A stretch of DNA of 44,935 nt from Alphaproteobacteria bacterium. Lineage in GTDB: Bacteria > Pseudomonadota > Alphaproteobacteria > Rhodobacterales > Rhodobacteraceae. Below are positions 42,171 to 44,935 of this stretch, piece after piece. The position numbers and the translations under genes were made by a program. The stretch is from positions 1-44,935 of the forward strand of contig JAUILL010000030.1 in the NCBI GenBank assembly GCA_030433335.1, written 5' to 3'. Position 1 is the first letter of the stretch; each line of letters starts with the position of its first letter. Below the pieces are notes generated by a model. It saw only the letters and a list, made by a program, of their open reading frames with translations. It ran no database searches and had not been told where the DNA came from.

Positions 42171-44848
42171 TGGATGGTGCAGATCTTCCCCACTCCGTTC
42201 CCCGCCGTTCCGGCCCGATGGCAGCTGGCGCGACGGTCTGCACCACCTGCCCCTATTGCGGCGTCGGCTGCGGCGTTCTTGCGACGCCCGACACTGCTGG
42301 TGGCCTGACCGTCAAGGGTGACCCCAACCACCCAGCGAACCTTGGCCGCCTTTGCTCCAAGGGCTCTGCCCTTGGGGAAACCGTCGATCTGGATGGTCGC
42401 CTGCTGCAGCCCAAGCTGCACGGCAAAGATGTCCCATGGAATGACGCGCTGGACTTGGTGGCGCGCAAGTTTCAGGACGCGATCGACCGGTATGGCCCCG
42501 ATTCCGTGGCCTTCTACGTCTCGGGTCAGCTGCTGACCGAGGATTACTATGTCGCCAACAAGTTGATGAAAGGTTTCATCGGCTCGGCCAACATCGACAC
42601 CAACTCGCGCCTGTGCATGGCCTCGACCGTGGCGGGCCACAAACGGGCGTTCGGCACCGACACCGTCCCCGGCGTTTACGAGGATCTGGAGACCTGCGAT
42701 CTGCTGGTTCTGGTCGGCTCGAACCTCGCGTGGTGCCACCCCGTGCTGTATCAGCGCGTTGCGGCGGCCAAAGCCGAAAACCCCAAGATGCGCGTGATCA
42801 CCGTCGATCCGCGCCGCACGGCGACCTCGGACCTCAGCGATCTGCATCTGGCGTTGCAGCCGGGCACCGACGTGGCCCTGTTCAACTACCTGCTCGCGGA
42901 AATCGCCGAACGTGGCGCCGTGGATCAGGACTTTGTGGACAGCCATGTCGAAGGCTTCGACGATGCGCTCCAGTCCGCGATGGCGAACAATCCCGCCGTG
43001 ACCGGCCTGTCTGCCTCGGACCTGAAAGCCTTTGCCGATATGTGGATCGACACCGAAAAGGTCGTGACCGTGTTCAGCCAAGGCGTGAACCAGTCCTCCT
43101 CGGGCAGTGACAAGGTAAACGCGATCCTGAACTGCCACCTTGCCACCGGCCGCATCGGCCGCGAGGGGATGGGCCCGTTCAGCGTCACCGGTCAGCCCAA
43201 CGCTATGGGTGGCCGCGAAGTTGGCGGTTTGGCCAACATGCTGGCCTGCCACTTGGATATTGAGAACGCCGAGCACCGCCATGTGGTCCAGAACTTCTGG
43301 AACGCGCCGCGGATGCCGGAAAAGGCGGGTCTGAAGGCCGTGGACATGTTCCGCGCCATGTCCGACGGCAAGATCAAGGCCCTGTGGGTCATGTGCACCA
43401 ACCCCGCCGTCTCCCTGCCCGAGGCCGACGCCGTGGCGAACGCCATTCGCGACTGTGACTTCGTTGTCGTCAGCGACCTGACCGACCAAACCGACACCGC
43501 GAAACTGGCCGATCTGGTCCTGCCCGCCACCGGCTGGGGGGAAAAGGACGGCACGGTCACCAATTCGGATCGCACCATCAGCCGCCAGCGCGCTGTGCTG
43601 CCCGCGCCCGGATTGGCCCGCCACGATTGGGCGATCATCGCCGATGTGGGCCGACGCATGGGCTATGCCGAGGCGTTCGACTATGAAACCGGCGCCGAGA
43701 TTTTCCGCGAATACGCTGCGCTGTCGGGGCTGGCTGCTGACATGGGGCGGGACTTTGACATCTCTGGTCTGCGCGACATTTCCGACGCTGAGTACAACGG
43801 AATGAAGCCCCAGCGCTGGCCCGTGACCTCGAAGGGTCCGACGGGCCGCATGTTCGGCGATGGCAAGTTCTTTACCCCCTCGGGCAAGGGGCGGATGCTG
43901 CCGCTGACTCACCGCGCGCCCTTGTCCCAGCCGACTGCTGAATTGCCCTTCCGTCTGAACACCGGACGGGTGCGCGATCAGTGGCACACAATGACCCGCA
44001 CGGGCAAATCGGCACGTCTGACGCAGCACATTGCCGAACCTTTCGCCGAATTGCACCCCATGGATGCCCAAAGGCTCGGCGTTTCGGATGCGGACCTGAT
44101 CCAGCTGTCGAACCCCAATGGCGAGGCGATCCTGCGCGTTCTGATCACCGATCGTGCACAGGCCGGATCGATCTTTGCGCCCATCCACTGGACCGGCCAG
44201 AACGCCCCCACGGGCCGCATCGACCGTCTGGTGACCGCCCACGTCGACCCCGTCTCGGGCCAGCCCGAGAGCAAGGCCAGCGTCACCGCCGCCGAGCGGT
44301 TCGACGCGACTTGGTACGGATTCGCGGCCAGCTCCAAAGAGTTCACGCCGAACGCCAGCTACTGGGCCTTGGGCCGCAGCAACTCTGGCTACCGCGCGGA
44401 ACTGGCGGGCCTGCAAATCAAGGACGACTGGGAAGACTACGCCCGCGACCTGTTCGGGATGAAGACCGCCGAAGCCGTGGTGTTCGACGACCCGACCAAG
44501 GGCATCGCCCGCGTCGCCCTGATGGAGGAAGGCCGCGTTCAGGCTGTTCTGTTCGTGGCGCCTGACCCAGTTGCCCTGTCTCGCACCCATGTGATTTCGG
44601 AATTGGGCAAAGCTGGTCCAGAATTGCTGGCAGGTCGGCCCGGCGCCGACCAACCCGATCCGGGGGCCACGGTCTGCGCCTGCCTGAACGTGGGCATCAA
44701 CACCATCCTCAACGCAATCACCGAGCAGGGCTTGACCTCGGTCGCCCAAATCGGTGAGGCACTCGGAGCGGGAACAAGCTGTGGCTCTTGTCGGCCAGAG
44801 CTGGCACAATTGTTGGCCAAACGTCCCGTTCCGGAGGCTGCTGAATGA
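42170..44848 (+). CDS. nasA: Assimilatory nitrate reductase catalytic subunit NasA
   Basis: An 892-residue molybdenum enzyme reducing nitrate to nitrite in the cytoplasm. The [4Fe-4S] cluster ligands are Cys27, Cys30, Cys34 and Cys62 (CPYCGVGCG and LCSKGSA, with the Cx2Cx3Cx27C spacing). The molybdenum ligand is a Cys near 149 in SRLCMAS. The bis-MGD fold follows, with molydopterin-binding blocks such as NPNAMGGREVGG and GRVRDQWHTMTRTGK. A C-terminal BFD-like [2Fe-2S] domain (about 830-885; CACLNVG...SCGSCRPELAQLL) gives the electron entry. No signal peptide. No NADH partner (NasB/NasC flavoprotein) is seen in the window, so the donor must be NirB, NirD or a gene outside. Confidence 0.95.
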   Translation: MDGADLPHSVPRRSGPMAAGATVCTTCPYCGVGCGVLATPDTAGGLTVKGDPNHPANLGRLCSKGSALGETVDLDGRLLQPKLHGKDVPWNDALDLVARKFQDAIDRYGPDSVAFYVSGQLLTEDYYVANKLMKGFIGSANIDTNSRLCMASTVAGHKRAFGTDTVPGVYEDLETCDLLVLVGSNLAWCHPVLYQRVAAAKAENPKMRVITVDPRRTATSDLSDLHLALQPGTDVALFNYLLAEIAERGAVDQDFVDSHVEGFDDALQSAMANNPAVTGLSASDLKAFADMWIDTEKVVTVFSQGVNQSSSGSDKVNAILNCHLATGRIGREGMGPFSVTGQPNAMGGREVGGLANMLACHLDIENAEHRHVVQNFWNAPRMPEKAGLKAVDMFRAMSDGKIKALWVMCTNPAVSLPEADAVANAIRDCDFVVVSDLTDQTDTAKLADLVLPATGWGEKDGTVTNSDRTISRQRAVLPAPGLARHDWAIIADVGRRMGYAEAFDYETGAEIFREYAALSGLAADMGRDFDISGLRDISDAEYNGMKPQRWPVTSKGPTGRMFGDGKFFTPSGKGRMLPLTHRAPLSQPTAELPFRLNTGRVRDQWHTMTRTGKSARLTQHIAEPFAELHPMDAQRLGVSDADLIQLSNPNGEAILRVLITDRAQAGSIFAPIHWTGQNAPTGRIDRLVTAHVDPVSGQPESKASVTAAERFDATWYGFAASSKEFTPNASYWALGRSNSGYRAELAGLQIKDDWEDYARDLFGMKTAEAVVFDDPTKGIARVALMEEGRVQAVLFVAPDPVALSRTHVISELGKAGPELLAGRPGADQPDPGATVCACLNVGINTILNAITEQGLTSVAQIGEALGAGTSCGSCRPELAQLLAKRPVPEAAE

Positions 44849-44935
44849 ACCAACTTGCTCCTTTCGTCCGCATTCTGGGCCGTGGCCCGGGACGCAGTCG
44901 CAATCTGACCGCCGAAGAAGCGCAGGAGGCCATGG
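44845..44935 (+). CDS. Start of a TrpD2-like (anthranilate phosphoribosyltransferase-like) gene, cut by window edge
   Basis: The first 30 codons are visible and open to the edge: they read MNQLAPFVRILGRGPGRS, then RNLTAEEAQEAM. The LTxEEAxxAM helix is the N-terminal pattern of the anthranilate phosphoribosyltransferase fold, and this exact type of start fits the paralogues called TrpD2 or YbiB, which bind nucleic acid in E. coli. The ATG overlaps the nasA stop (ATGA), so it belongs to the nitrate operon. Assignment rests on a short fragment. Confidence 0.6.
   Translation, partial: MNQLAPFVRILGRGPGRSRNLTAEEAQEAM

Noticed and set aside
42101..44809. Long open frame of about 900 codons on the minus strand across nasA
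   Set aside because: It is the antisense shadow of the GC-rich nasA gene, without family motifs or a ribosome site; the plus strand has all molybdoenzyme motifs.
1..44935. CRISPR arrays, tRNA or rRNA genes
   Set aside because: I saw no regularly spaced repeats and no tRNA- or rRNA-like sequence on either strand by reading; a dedicated scan was not possible.

Overview
The window looks like chromosome of a marine-type alphaproteobacterium of the order Rhodobacterales (Roseobacter-like). This is an inference from gene content: a PhyR-NepR-EcfG general stress response, TRAP and ProU-type importers, NasS/NasT-controlled nitrate assimilation, an Anbu proteasome-homologue locus, and GC-rich codon use with tightly overlapping ATGA operons. 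No rRNA, tRNA, CRISPR array or prophage is visible. No gene-free stretch exceeds 300 bases; the longest (6556-6804, 34441-34704, 24167-24393, 3209-3425) are described under their regulatory features.

Layout. (1) 1-57: the first 19 codons of an IS5-type transposase run off the left edge. (2) 193-3208: a quaternary-amine (glycine betaine/proline or TMAO-like) ABC importer. (3) 3426-6555: a three-gene TRAP importer. (4) 6805-16008: a nine-gene chemosensory operon (orphan small protein, CheY, CheA, CheW, membrane receptor, second CheW, CheR, CheB, and a 578-residue soluble protein with two receptor-tip-like motifs). (5) 16017-24633: a general stress response island. phyR diverges from nepR-ecfG-sensor kinase, surrounded by small envelope and stress genes (entericidin-like lipoprotein, Dps, DUF1328, DUF883, holin-like protein, lipid kinase, phosphoesterase). 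Several have clear EcfG-type promoters (GGAAC-N16-CGTT). (6) 24695-25814: an ECF sigma factor with a membrane anti-sigma factor. (7) 25839-32528: an Anbu peptidase, alpha-E protein and ATP-grasp operon divergent from a giant transglutaminase-DUF2126 protein; its biological role is still unsettled. (8) 32666-44935: nitrate assimilation. NasT and NasS are followed by a leader with two hairpins and a terminator, then nrtA, nrtB, a fused double-ATPase nrtCD, a single-domain globin, nirB, nirD, nasA, and the start of a TrpD2-like gene that leaves the window.

How the parts work together. In the nitrate block, NasS should hold NasT until nitrate or nitrite is present. Free NasT then binds the leader hairpins at 34532-34599 and prevents termination at 34603-34664, switching on uptake (NrtABCD) and reduction to ammonium (NasA, NirBD), with a globin that may handle nitric oxide. 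In the stress block, the kinase would phosphorylate PhyR, which sequesters NepR and frees EcfG to transcribe its own operon and the neighbouring small genes. In all three transporter operons a stem-loop lies directly behind the substrate-binding-protein gene, which fits high expression of the binding protein over the membrane parts.
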